Positions 38,259 to 53,976 are shown, numbered from the stretch's first letter. The stretch: 64,000 nt of DNA from Vespa crabro (GCF_910589235.1 NC_060966.1:868001-932000), one strand, 5' to 3'. A program made the numbers and translations. The notes: generated by a model from the letters alone, not told the origin.

Positions 38259-40920
38259 CGTTATTATCGTTATAATTGTAATTATTATTAACGTTATTAT
38301 TGTTATTATTTTTTATTATTATTATTGTTATTATTATTACTATTATTATTGTTATTATCGTTACTATTGTTATTAATATTATCGTTAATATCGTTATAAT
38401 CGTTATTATTGATAATTTTATTATTATTATTATAGTTAATTACTTTATTTTTGTTATTAGTATTATTATTATTATTGTCGTTATTATCGTTGTTATTGTT
38501 ATAGAGATTAAAGATTTTTTCTTTATTATCGTTAGTACCGTTATTATCGTTATTATTATAATTATCATTATTATTGTAATTATTATTATTGTTATAATCC
38601 TTATTATCGTATTTATCGTTATTAATTCTATTATTATTATCCTTATGTCGTCATTATAGTTATTATCGTTACCATTAACGCTATATCGTTATTATCGTTA
38701 TTAATGTTCTTATTATTACTAATTTTATCATCATCGTCATTATCGTTATTATCATTATTATCGTTATTATCTTTATTATTATTATTGTTTTCATCGTTGT
38801 TATCGTTATAATTGTTATTATTATTATCTATTTTATCGCTAATATCGTAATTATCGTTATTGTCCTTATTATTATAATTATCGTTATGATTGTAAATATT
38901 AATATTGTTATAATCGTTATATTCGTAATTAACGTTATTAATTTTATTGTTATTTTTGATATTATTATTATAGTTATTATTATTATTATCGTTATTATTT
39001 TTTTACCTGTAATATTATTTTTATAATTATCGTTATAATCGTTATTATATATATTATCGTTGTTATTATTGTCGTTTTTATAGACAATATTATAATCGTT
39101 ATCATCGTTTTTATTATTAATGTTTTAATCCTTATTATCGTAATGATCGTTACTAATTTTATGATTACTATCGTTATTAACGTTATTATAGTTATTATCG
39201 TTATTATTTTCGTTATTATCGTTGTTATCATTATTATCGTTGTAGTCGTTATTAATATTATTATTATTATCGTTATTGTCATTATTACCTTTAAAATTGT
39301 TATTATTGTTATATTTTTTATTATTATCTCTATTAGTATCATTATTAATGTATTTATTGTTATTATTATTATCGTTAAAATCTATTTTATTGTTAATATT
39401 ATTATTATTTATAATATTATTACTCCTATCGTCATTATTATTATTATCGTTATTATCGTTATTATTGTTATTATTATTATTATTATCGTTATTATTGTCA
39501 TTATTTTTAATCGCTTTATTGTTTTTGTTATTATTATCGGCATTATCGTCATTAATGTTAATATTATCATTTTTGTAATTATTATTATTATTATTATTAT
39601 CGATTTAAAATTTATTATCATTATTATCGTTATCATTATGATTATTATTATTATTATTATTATTGTTATTATTATTATTATTATTATTACTATTATTGCT
39701 ATCGTAGTCATTATCGATATTATTGTTATTATTATTATCGTTATTACCGGTATTATTGTTACTTTTTTATAATAATTATCGTAATAACCATTATTATAGT
39801 TTTATTGTTATTATTACTATATCTATAGTGTCGTTATTATAGTTATTATCGAAATAATAGTTATTATTATTATCGATTATGTCATTATTATTATTATCGT
39901 TATTATCGTTATTATTGTTAATATTATTAACGACATTATTACAATAATTGTTATTGATGTAAGGTTTATTATCGTTATTATGATTATCGTTACTATCGTT
40001 ATTATTATTATTACTTTTATCATTGTTATCGTCATTATTGTTTTTATTATTGTCGTTTTTATCTTTATTATCTTTATTATTATTATTATTATTTTTATTA
40101 TTATTATCATTATCGTTATTATTTTTACTATCGATATTATTTTTATTATTCTTATCGTTATAATCATTATTATTTTTATCATAACTATAATTTTTATCGT
40201 TAATATAGTTAGTTTCATTATTATCGTTATTATTGTTAATTTTACTACAATTGTTATTGTTATTATCGTTATTATCGTTATGATTTTTATTGCTATTAGC
40301 GATATATTAATTATTATTATTATTGATATTATCGTCATTATCGTAGTTATTGATATTATTATTATTATTTTCAATATTATCATTATTATCGTTAATGTCG
40401 TTATTATCTTTAATATTTCTATCATTCTCGTTATTATTGTAGTTATCGGTATTATCGTTATTATTATTATTATTATTTTTGTCGATATTATCATTATTAC
40501 CTTTATTATAAATAATATTTCCTTTATTATCATTATTATCGTTGTTGTCGTTAATACTGTTATGATTATTGTCGTTATAATAGTTATTATCGTTTATGTT
40601 GTATATCTATTATCGTTATTATCGTTATTACTCTTATTATTATTATAACTATTATCGCTCTTACCATTATTATTACCATTATTATCGTCATTGTCTTTAT
40701 TATTACTAATATTGTTATTATTACTACTATTCTTATCGTTATTACCGTAATTATCGTTGTTACCGTTATTATTATAATCGTTATTATCGTTTTTATCGTA
40801 ATAATTGTTATTAGTATTATTTTTATCGATATTATTGTTAATACTGATACTGATATTATCGATACTATTGTCATTATCGTTATTATAATTATCGTTCATA
40901 TCGTTATTTTGGTTGTTATA
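36967..40920 (+). repeat. T-rich array
   Basis: Degenerate (TTATTATCG)n-type array with ATT/ATC/GTT phase slips. No island of unique sequence was found in these 4 kb. Confidence 0.9.
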
Positions 40921-40965
40921 GTTATTATAATAAAGATATAATAAAGATAAATAAATAATAAATAT
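40921..40965. other. Polarity-switch junction, T-rich to A-rich array
   Basis: GTTATTATAATAAAGATATAATAAAGATAAATAAATAATA-type sequence bridges the two polarities; it is cytosine-free and AT-only apart from a few G. Different in sequence from the junctions at 4.9, 29.5 and 30.8 kb. Confidence 0.8.
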
Positions 40966-43900
40966 AAATAATAATAATAATAACGATAATAACGATAACA
41001 ACGTTAATAATAACAGTAATAACGATAATAACGATAATAACGATAACAACGTTAATAATAACAGTAATAACGATAATAACGATAATAACGATAATAATAA
41101 AAACGGTAATAACCATAATAAAGATAATAACGATAATAATAATAATAATATTAATGATAATGTAGATAACAACGACAATAATATTTATAATAATAATAAA
41201 AATACGGATAATAACGAAACTAATAATAATTATGATAGAAATAATAACAATAATAACAATTTTATGGCTAATATCGTTAATAACAATAATAATAATATCG
41301 ACAATATAAAACTATCGATAATGAAAATAACAGTATGATCGATATTATCTATAAAAAAAATAATAATAATAATAATAATGGTAACAATTATAACGATAAG
41401 AACGATAATAACGATTATAATGAAACTATCGGTAATAAAGATATTAATAATAACGATAATGTATGTAATAATAATAAGAGTAACGATAATAACGATAATA
41501 ATAGTAATAATAATAACGATAATGTAGATAATAACGACAATAATAATAATAATAATAGTAAAGATAATAACGGAAATATAGTTAATAATAATAGAAATAA
41601 TAACAATAATAACAATAATAAGGATAATATCGATAATAAGGATAATAATAATAGAAACTATAATGATAATATAGACAATAATATTAACAGTATTAACGAT
41701 AATATCTATGATGATAATAATAATAATATTAACAATAATAATGATAATAACGATAATAAAGATAATAATGATAATAATTATAATAATATTAATAACAATA
41801 GTAACGATAATAAAGTTAATAAGGATAATAACGATAGTAATAAAAAGGATAAGGCCGATAATAATAATATTAATAACGATAAAAACGATAATAATAATAA
41901 TAATTATAACGATAATAACTATAACAAGAATAATGATAATAACTATATGTCTAGTAATAATAATACCAATAATAACGATAAAAACGTTAATGTCATTCAT
42001 AATATTAACAATAATAACAATAATAACGATAAATGCGAATGAAATAATTATAGAAATAATAACGATAATAACAATAATAACAATAATACCGATAATAACG
42101 GTATTAATAATAGCAATACTAACGATAGTAACGATACAAACGGTAATGAGATTAACAAGAATAACGATAATAACGGAAGCAACGATTGTAACGATAAGAA
42201 TAATAACAATAATAACGATAATAATAATAATAATAAAGATAATAACGATAATAACGGTAATAATAGTAGTAATGATAACAATAATAACAATAATAACGAA
42301 AATATGTATAATATTAAAAATAATAATAAGAAGGATAATAAATATATTAACGATAATAACTATATTAATGTTAACAATAATAACGATTGTAACGATAATA
42401 ATATTTGCGGTAAAAATTAATTTAGTAAAAAAATTTATAACGACAATATTGACAGTAACGATAATAATATATATAAAAATAACGAAAATGTCGATAATAA
42501 GGATAATAAAAATAATAATAATAACGATAATAGCGATTATTATTATAATAACGACAATAATAATAATAACAAAAATAACAATAATAACGATAATAAAGAT
42601 AATGATAATAACGATAATAATTATAATAATAATAACAATAATAATGATAATAATAATACAAACGATAGAAAATAAAAATTTTATCATTAATAACAACAAT
42701 AACGATAATAATAATAACATTAATAACGATAATAACGATTATAAAGAAAATAATAATACTAATAATAACAATAATAAGAATAACAACGATGATAAAGATA
42801 ATAAAAATACTAATAATAACAATAATAACAATAATAACGGTAATAAATATAAAGAAATAATGACGATAAGAATGATATTATCGATAATAACTGTAATGAT
42901 ACAATAATAACGATAATATCGATAATATCTATATTAAAAATAATGATAATAGCGATTAAATTAATAATAATATTAACCATAATAACGGTAATAGTAATAA
43001 CAATAAAATCGATAATAACGATAATAATTATAAACGCTATAATTATAATAACTAAAATAACGATAATAACGATAATTATAATAATAATAAGAACGATAAT
43101 AACGATAATATTGAATGTAATAGTAATAATAATAAAAATAATAATAACGATATTAACGACAGTAATGATAATAATAATAACAATTATAACGAAAATAACG
43201 ATAATAACGATAATAACAATAATATCGATAATAATTAAGACGTAAATAACGACCATAATATTAATAATAATAACGATAATAAGGTAAATTACATAACATC
43301 GTTAATAGAAATAACAATTATATCGATAATAACGATATCAACGATAATAATTGTAGTAATAACAAAAATAACGTTACCAACAATAATATCGGTATTAACG
43401 ATACTAATAAAAAAGATAATAATGATATTATCGATAATACTAATAACAATATTAACGTTAATATTGAAAACAATAATAAAAATAATAACGATAATAACGA
43501 TAATAACGATTATAATAATAACGATGGTATCTATAATAGTAATAATAATAATAAAAAAAATAACGATAAGAATAATAATAAGAATAAAGTTAAAAGCGAT
43601 ATTAACGATAATAACGATAATTAAAAAAACAAGATTAACGATAATAACAATAATAACGATATTAACGTCAAGAAAAATAATGTCAAGAACGATAATATCG
43701 GTAATAAAGAGAGTAAAGATAATAAAGATAATAACGACAATAATAGAAATACTAAAACAATAATAACGACAATAACAATAATAATAATAATAACAATAAC
43801 AACGTTAATAATAGTAGTAGTAATAACAATAACAACGATGATAACTATATTAACGGTAACAAGTGTAACGATAATAACGTTAATTTTGATAATAATTATA

Positions 43901-46900
43901 GCAATATTAACGATAATAACGATAGAAGTAATAATAGAAATTATAACGATTATATAGATAAAAACGATAATAGTAATGAAGAAAATAATGACAATAGTAA
44001 TAATAATAATAACGATAATTACAGTAATAACGATAATAATAATAATAATAATTATTATTATAACGATAATAACTATAACAAGAATAATGATAATAACTAT
44101 ATGTCTAGTAATAATAATACCAACAATAACGATAAAAAAGTTAATAATTATAATATTTGAAACAATAATAACGAAAATAATTATTGCAATAATGACGATA
44201 GTAACAATAATGAGGCAATAATAATAACAATAATTACGATAATAACGATAATAATGATTATAACTCGAATAATAACGATCATACCGGTAATAAGGGAAAT
44301 AACAACGATAATATCGATAATATCGATAATAATAATAATAATAATAACGATAATATAGATAATAATATTAACAATTATAATGATACTTACAATAATAATA
44401 TTAATAATAATAACAATAATAACGATAATTGTAATAATAAAATTAATAACGATAATGACGGTAATAGCGATCATAACGATAATAACATTAATAAAGATAA
44501 TAACGATAGTAGTAATATTAAAAATATAAATAATAATAATAGTAACAGTAATAACGGAAATAATGATAATAATTATAATAACAAATACGTTAATATCGAT
44601 AATACCAATAATAGCGTAATAAGGATAATAATATAATGATAATAATATAACAGTAATAACGATAATAACGATAACAATAATATCAATATTAACGATAATA
44701 TCGATTGTAATAATAACAATAATAACGGTAATAGTGATAATAATAACAACAATAATTATAGAATTGACGTTAATAACGATAACAATAATAACAATAATAA
44801 CGCTAATAATAATAATAACGCTAATAATGATAACTACGATGATAGCGATAATAATAATAATAATAATGTCGATAATAACAATAATAATGATATTAATGAT
44901 AATAGTAATAATAGTAATAATAATAACATCGGTAATAACGATAAAAACGTTAATAATAATAACGATAATAATGGTCATAAAAATAATATAAATATCAATA
45001 AAAAATTAATAACGATAATAACGATAAGAATAATAATAATAATAACGATAATAACAATAATAACGATAATACTCATAATAATTATAATATTTATTACGTT
45101 AAACACGATAATAACGATAATCTCAATAATAATAATAATAATTAAAACGTTAATATCGATAATAATAATAATAACATCAATAATAACGACAATAATGGTT
45201 ATAACGATAATAATAATAAAGAAATAACAATAATAACGATAATAACGATAATAATAATAATGATAAGAATTATAAGAACGACAATAATAATACTCATAAT
45301 AAAAATAATACCGATAATATGGATAATAACAACAATAACCATAATAAATATAATAATGATTATAACGATAATGACGATAATCAGGAAAATAATAATAATA
45401 AATGTAATAACCTTAATAGCTATAATAACCATAATTTTAATAAAACTAATATTAATAATAATTATAATAACGATAATAACGATAATAAAGATAATAATAT
45501 CAGTACTATAAACAGTAACAACAATAATAATGATTTTAACGCTACTAACGTTACTAACGGTAATAAACATAATAATGTTAATAATAATAACTATAAAGAA
45601 TATAGGAATGATAATAATAATAATAATAATAATGGCAATAATAAATGATTATAACGATAATAATAATAAGAATTATAAGGAAGACAATTAAGATAATAAT
45701 AATAATAATAAAGATAATAGCGATAATAACGATAATAACAATAATATTAATAATAATAATAACTATAGAAAGAATAATAACGACATCAAGTGTACCAATA
45801 ATAATGATAATAATAATAACAATAATAATTATAATAATGATAATAAAAGTAATAATAATAGCAAAAATAACAATAATAACGATAATTACGATAATAAAGT
45901 TAATAATAGTAATAATATAAATAATAACGATAATAACGGTAATAAAGATAATTATAATAGTATTAATGACATTAATCATAATAGTAACGATAATTATTAT
46001 AATAATAATAAAATAGATAACGTTAATAATGATAATGACGATATTAATAATAATAATAACAATAATAACGATAATAACGATATTAGGAATAACTGTAATA
46101 AAGTTAATAACGATAAAAACGGTAATAACTATAATAATTTATAATAACAATAACAATAATAATGATAATAACGATAATAATAATAATAATAAAATCGATA
46201 ATAATAATAGTATTAATAATAATAATAACGTTAATAAGGATAATAGTGATAATATTTCTAACAATAATAACGATAATAACGATGATAATAATAATAATAT
46301 TAATAATAACGATAATAACGATAATGTTGATAATAATACTAACAATTATAACAATAATAACGATAATGACGATTGTATTAATAATAATAATAATATCGAT
46401 AATAACAATAATTATGATAATAACGATTATAATAATAATAATTATTACGTAAAACCGATAATAACGATAATCACGATGAAAATAATAATAATTTTAACTT
46501 TATTAAAAATTTTGCGATAATTACGGTGATAATAATAATAATAATAATTACAATAATAACGATAACAATTACAGAAACGTTAATAATAATATTGATAATA
46601 AAGATAATCACGATGATCATATTAATGATATTATTGATTATAATGATAATAACTTTAATAATGATTATAACGCTAATAATAATAATAATAATAACAAGAG
46701 TTATTAGTGACGATAGTAACAACTATAGTAACAATATTAACGATAATAATGATAATAATAAAAACAATAACAACTATAATAACGATAATAACGATAATAA
46801 AGTTAATAAATAAGTAAGCCTTAATGACGATAATATTAAAAACAATAATAGCGATAATAATAATAACAGTTATAACGATATTAAGGGTAATAACAGTAAT

Positions 46901-48640
46901 AATATGAACAACAATAACGATAATAATGATAATAACGAAAAAATAAAAACGATAGTAACAATAATATATATGAATATAGTAACGATAATAAAGATAATTA
47001 TAAAACAATTATCACGATAATAACGAATATATCTTTTATAACTATAATAACCATAATAATACTAACGATAATGTAGATAATAATGATAATAACGAAAATA
47101 ATAATAGTCATAATAACCATATTAATAATAATGACGGTAGAAAGATTAATAATAATAACAATAATATAAATAATAAATATTATAACGATAATAATAATAA
47201 TAATAATAACGTTAATAACGATAATAACAATATTAACGATAATAATATAATCAATAATAAAGTAATTAATGATAATAATGATAATAATAATAAAAATTAT
47301 TACGATAAAAACGATAATAACGGTAATAACGATAATAATAATAATAATTTTAACGTTTATAACGTTATTTATGATATTAGCGGTAATAATAATAATAATA
47401 TAGATAATAACAATAACAATGATTATAACGATAATAATAATAAAAGAAATTACAATAATAACGACAAAAACGACAATAATAATTACAATAATAACGATAA
47501 CTACTATAAAACCGATAATAATAATAAAGATAAGAAAGATAATAACGTTAATAATATTAATGATAATATCGATAATAATGATGAAAACGATAATTAAGAT
47601 TATAATTATAATAATAATAAGAATAATAACAATAATAATTATATTAACAGTTATAACGTTAATAACGATTATAATAACTATAATAACGATAATATTGATA
47701 ATAATAGAAACAATAATAAATATAATAGTGATAATTACGATAATAACGATATTAATAATAACATTAATATCGAAAACTACGAAAATAACAATAATAATAA
47801 TGATTATTATAACGATAATAAGGAAGATAAATGTAAGAAAGATATTAATATTAACAATAATAAAAATATTAATGATAATAACGATAATAACAATAATACC
47901 CATATTAACGATAATAACGATAATACTGACAAGAATAATAACGACAAAATCTATAATAATACCAATACCAATAATAATAATAATGATAAAAATTAAAATA
48001 ATAAGAAGAATAATATCGATATTAACTTCAAAATTAATAAAGATTATGACGAAAATAATAATAATAATAATATCGATAGAAATAATAATAACGATCATAA
48101 CGATAATAATAATAATAATAAAAACGATAATAAAGATAATAACGATAATAATAATAATAGTAGGTACAATAATAGGGATAATAACGATATTAACGATAAT
48201 AATAATAACGATAATACCGATAATAACGATAATAATTGTAGTAATAATAACACTAATAACAATGACAACGATAATATCGTTATTAAAAATTTTAGTAATA
48301 AAAGAATAACTATAATTACGATAATAACGATAAAAACGATTATAATAATAACGATAATAAAGATAATATTAATAATAATAATAATAATAACGATAATAAC
48401 GATCATAACAATAACAACGATAAAAAAATATTAAATATAACGATGATAAGGAAAATAACGAAAATAATAATAATATTAATTGTAATAATAAATACGTTAT
48501 AAATGAAAGTAACCATAATAATAGTAGTAATAATAAATATAATACCAACAATAAAGTAAATAACTTAAATACTATCGAAAATAATAAGAACGATAATAAC
48601 GATAATAATAATATTAATTACTATTATATCGAAAATATGG

Positions 48641-48682
<42 letters not shown>

Positions 48683-49674
48683 TTAATAAAAATAATAATA
48701 ATAATTATAATAACGATAATAACGTTAATAACAATAATTATAATAACAATAATAACGATAATAACGATAAAAACGGCAATATTATTAAAGATAATAACCA
48801 TAATAACGGTAATAATAATAATAAGAAAAAGGATAATTTCGATATTAACTACAATAATGATAATAATAATAATAATAATAGGGATAATGACAATAATAAC
48901 GATAATATCGACATTAATGATAATAATAATAAAGATAATAACGATAATATCGATAACAATAATAACAATATCATCGATAATGTCGATAATATACAAAAAT
49001 AATAATAACAGAATAACGATAATAACGATTGGTAAAGATCGTAATTATAAAAATAATAACAATATTACAATAATAATGACAATAACGATAAAAACGATAA
49101 TAATAGTATTAATAATAACAATCATAGCAACAATAACGATAATAACGATATCAACGAAAATACCGATTATGACGATAATAACGATAATTTCGATAATAAT
49201 AATAACATTAATAACGATAATATCAATAATAATAATAATAATAACTATAAAATAGATATTAACGATAAAATCGATAATAATATTAAAAAAATTAAAGATA
49301 ATATCGGTAATAATAATATTCAAAATAACAATAGTAACGAAAATACCGTTAATAGAATAACAAGATTAACGATAATAATAATAAGGATGATCATGATAAT
49401 AACGATAATATTAATAATATTAATAACGATAATAACGATAATAATAGTAGTAAAAATAACAATAATAGTGATAATAAAGATAGTAATGAAAATAAAATTA
49501 ACGATAATAACGGCAATATTAATAATAATAATAACGATAATAACGATAATAACAATAATAAAATTAATAATAATAAAGATAATAACGATATTAATGATAA
49601 AACCGCTAATAACGATAATAACGACAATAATAATAATAAGAATAATAATAACGATAATAAAAATAATAACGACA

Positions 49675-49711
<37 letters not shown>

Positions 49712-51403
49712 TAAAATCGATAATAACGATAATTAAGATAATAATAACAATAATAATAATAAGAATAATATTAACAATAAGAATGATAATAACGATTATA
49801 ATAACAACGATAATAATGATTACAACGACAATAATATTAATAACGATAATAACGATAATAACAATATTAATAATAGTAATAATAAAGATAATAAGGATAT
49901 TAAAATTTCTAATGATAATTATAATAAGTATAATAACAATAATAACGGTTGTGATTATAAGAACGAAAATAAAATTCATAATAATAAAGTAATAACGACA
50001 ATAACTATAATAACAATAAATATAGATGTAATAATAACAATATGAAGAATAAAATCTATAATAACGATAATACCGTTAATAATAGTATTAATAATAACAG
50101 TAATAAGAATGATAACGATAAAAACGATTTTAACGATAATAATAATAACCATAATGACGATAATAACGGTAATAATAATAACATTAATAACGATAATGAC
50201 GATTATAACGGTAACAATAATATTAATAATAACTATAATAACGAATATAAATATAATAACAATAATAACGATAATAACAGGATAGACAATTATAATGATA
50301 ATAACAATAACAATAATACCGATAATAAAGATAATATATATAATAATAATAATCACAAAATAATATTAAAAATAACGATAATAATAGAAGTAATAAGAAC
50401 AATAATAACAATAATAACGACAATAACGACAATAACGACAATAACGAAAATAATAATTATAATAATAACAAATAATAATCTCAACAATAATAACGATAAT
50501 AACTGTAATAACAATTAAAATAACGACAACAACGATAATAAAAATTTTATGAACGATAGAAACGATAAAAATGATAATTACTATAATAAACATAACATAA
50601 AAAACAAATATAACGGTAATAACAATTATAATCATAATACCGTCAATAATATTTATAATAATATGAATTATACTGATAATAACGATAATGAAGATAATAA
50701 TAGTAGTAATAATAACAAGAATAATAATTATAACGATAATAACGATACAAAGGATAATAATAGTAGTAATAAGAACAATAATACCAATTATAAGGGTAAT
50801 AACGATAATAAGGATAATAATATTATTAATAATAACAATAATAGCAATAATAACGATAATTTCGATATTAACGATGATAACGATATAATAATTATAATAT
50901 TAATGTTAATATCGTTATTATCGATAATAATAATAACGATAGTAACGATAATAACGTAACTAACGAAAATAATAATAATAATAGTAACAATAATAATAAC
51001 GATAATAAAGTTAATAAGTATAATAATCAAAACGATAATGACGGTTATAATAATAATAACGATAATAACGATAATTACGGTAATAACGATAATTTTAGTA
51101 ATGATAATAACGTCAATAACGATAGCAAATATAATAATATTAATAAAAATAACGATAATATCTGTAATAACGATAATAACGACAATAGTACTATTAATAA
51201 TATTAATAATAATCATGACGTTACTGACGATAGTATCGATTATAGTAGTAATAATAATATCAATATTAGCAATAATATCGATAATAACATTAATAACGAC
51301 AATAACGACAATAATAATAACGATATCAACGATAATATCGATAATAATAAATACAATATTAACGACAACATCAATAATAATAATAATAATAATAACAATA
51401 ACA
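40966..51403 (-). repeat. 10.4-kb inverted block of array, T-rich strand on minus
   Basis: The plus strand is A-rich. The beginning has a short, regular tandem of GATAACAACGTTAATAATAA units (about 40993-41060, two copies). About 41895-41990 recurs at about 44040-44140, sharing ACTATATGTCTAGTAATAA, and the second copy then joins directly to the 29781-type duplication at 44142. A small local flip to T-rich sequence lies near 50908-50925. Long minus-strand frames such as 41230-42720 are poly-Ile/Val composition artefacts. No gene. Confidence 0.9.
44142..44967 (-). repeat. Segmental duplicate of 29781-30688
   Basis: Direct duplicate recognised from a long ordered series of rare words: ATATTTGAAAC, AATGAGGCAATAATAATAAC, GTAATAAGGGAAATAACAAC, TATAGAATT(A/G)ACGTTAATAA and AACATCGGTAATAACGATAA. 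It lacks about 80 bp present in the other copy. Confidence 0.85.
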
Positions 51404-51911
51404 TCGTTATTGTCTTTATTATTACTATTATTATTATCGTTATTATTGTAATTAACCTTATACTTATTATTACTATTGTCGTTATTATCATGATTATCGT
51501 TATTATCGTTTATGTCGTTGTTATATTTATTACTATTATTATTATTATCGTTATTATCGTTATTATTATTATCGTTATATTCATTATTATCGTTATTATC
51601 GTTATTATTGTTATAATCTTTATCGTTATTATCGTTAATATCGTTGTTATCTATATTATTATTATTATTATCATCGTTTTCATCGTTATTATTTTTATTA
51701 TTAATATTATTATCGATATTATCGTTAATATTTTTATTATTATTATCTTTATTATCGTTATTATCGATATTATTTTATCTTTAATTTCGTTATTATCGCT
51801 GTTATTGTTAATATTTTTATTATTACTACTATTATTATCGTTATTATCGAAAATATCATTATTATCATTATTATTATTTTCGTAGATACCGTTATTATAG
51901 TTATTATTGCC
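51404..51911 (+). repeat. T-rich block, inverted copy of the window's left end
   Basis: Polarity flips back at AACATCGTTATTGTC. The block 51420-51911 is the reverse complement, with divergence, of about 453-990, and its first part also matches the reverse complement of about 4170-4520. Like the left-end copy it abuts a LINE fragment at the same breakpoint. Confidence 0.85.
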
Positions 51912-52342
51912 GATGCGCTGCAAAAGGAGAAATATCGCAAGCGCATAGCAGCGGTACGGAGGAGGGGAGCTCTCCGAATCGCGTGCTCTTACCGCACAGT
52001 CTCTGAGCCCGCGGAGCTAGTCGTCGTGGGGGATATCCCGATTGATCTACTAGGCCAGGAGAGACAATTCGTCTACCAACAGAGGTCCGTTTTGGGTAAG
52101 GAGAAGGCATCAAGTCTCGCAAGGTCTACCAGCATCGAGACCTGGCAAAGCAGATGGAAGCAGGAAACTACTAAAGCCCGACTCTTCAACCGACTAGAGA
52201 ACTGGATAATCCCGGAGGCGGGAGAATTAGATTTCTCCCTCACACATTTCCTGACAGGGCATGACCATTTCTGCTCTTACCTCGCAATAATGAGGAAGGT
52301 TGTTAGTATGTAAAGATTGGCATTCTCAGACCTTCAAAAAAA
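51912..52342 (+). mobile_element. LINE fragment with internal deletion
   Basis: Same 5' breakpoint as 31234 (GATGCGCTGC). Open in frame from 51912 to the stop at 52311-52313, with YRKRIAAVRRRGALRIACSY, PIDLLGQERQFVYQQR, ETWQSRW and FLTGHDHFCSYLA. Just after an ATGAGGAAGGTTGTTAG word it jumps to the terminal 3' UTR (TTGGCATTCTCAGACCTTC plus A-run), skipping the equivalent of about 31626-32098, roughly 470 bp that hold the zinc region and most of the 3' UTR. The array flank after the 3' end matches that after 32133. Confidence 0.87.
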
Positions 52343-53919
52343 TAACGTTAATAACGTTATTTACTTTAATATTATTATTCTTATGGTTAATATCGATAAT
52401 ATTGTCATTATAATCGATATTATCGTTATTATCGTTGTTATTGTTATTTTTGGTTTTACTAATATTGTTATTATCATTATTATCGTTATTATCGATATAA
52501 TTATTATTATTATAGTTATTGTCGTTAATATTATTATTATTATTACAATTTTTGTTCAAATTATATTTATCATCGTAATTATTATTATTAGTTTTATCGT
52601 TATTACCGTCATTATCCGTTATTATTATTATTGTTATTATCGTTATTATAATTATTGTTATTATCGTAATTATCGTTATCATCGTTATAACGATTATTAT
52701 TATTACCGTCACTATCGTTATTATTATTATAATTATTTTCGTTACTATCGTTATTATTATAATTACTATTATCGTTATTGACGTTATTATCGTTTTTATT
52801 GTCATAATTATTATTATTATCGATATTATCTTTAATATTGTTATTATTTTTATCGACATTATCGTTATTATCGTTATTATTATTATCGTTATTATAGTTA
52901 TAGTTGTTATATTTGTTATTATTGGTACTATTATATTCGTTATTATCGTTATTATTGTAATTACTACTACTATTATTTACGTTAATATTGATATTATCGT
53001 TATTATTATTATTATTATTGTTGTTATTATCGTTAGTACCGTTATTCTCTCTATTATTGTTATTATCGTAATTAATATTATTTTTATTGTCGTTGTTATC
53101 GTTATTATTGTTATTATTGTCATTATTCTTATCGATCTAATCGTTCTTATCATTTTTATCAATATTATTATTATTATTAATATCATTATTATCGTTATTA
53201 TCGTTATTATTATTTATATTATTATTGTTATTATTGTTATAATTGTTATTATTATTATTAATATTATCGCTATTATCACTATTATAGTTTGTATCATTAA
53301 TGTCGTTTTTATCTGTATTATTATTATTATTTTCACTAATATCGTTATTATCGTAATTAATATTATTATTAATATCACTTTATCGTTATTAATGTTGGTA
53401 TTACTACTATTATTATCGTTATTATCGTTATAATTTTTCATATTATAATTGTTATTGTTTTTATTAATATTATCGCTATTATCACTATTATAGTTTGTAT
53501 TATTAATATCGTTTTTATCTGTATTATTATTATTATTATTATCACTAATATCGTTATTATCGTTATTAATATTATTATTAATATCACTTTATTGTTATTA
53601 ATCTTACAGTTACTACTATTATTATCGTTATTATCGTTATTATTGTAAATATAATAACTGTTATTATAGTTATAATTGTTATTATTATTATTAATATTAT
53701 CGCTATTATCACTATTATGGTTTGTATCGTTAATATCGATTTTATCTGTATTATTATTATTATTATTATTATCGCTAATATCGTTATTATCGTTATTAAT
53801 ATTATTATTATTATCACTTTATCGTTATTAATGTTACTATTACTACTATTATTATCATTATTTCCGTAATTATCGTTGTTAACGTTAATATTATAATCGT
53901 TGTTATCGTTTTTACCGTA

Positions 53920-53976
<57 letters not shown>

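Noticed and set aside
41230..42720. 496-codon poly-Ile/Val frame that could be a membrane protein
   Set aside because: The Ile/Val pattern is just ATT ATC GTT read from the array; equivalent frames overlap it on the other strand and in other phases.
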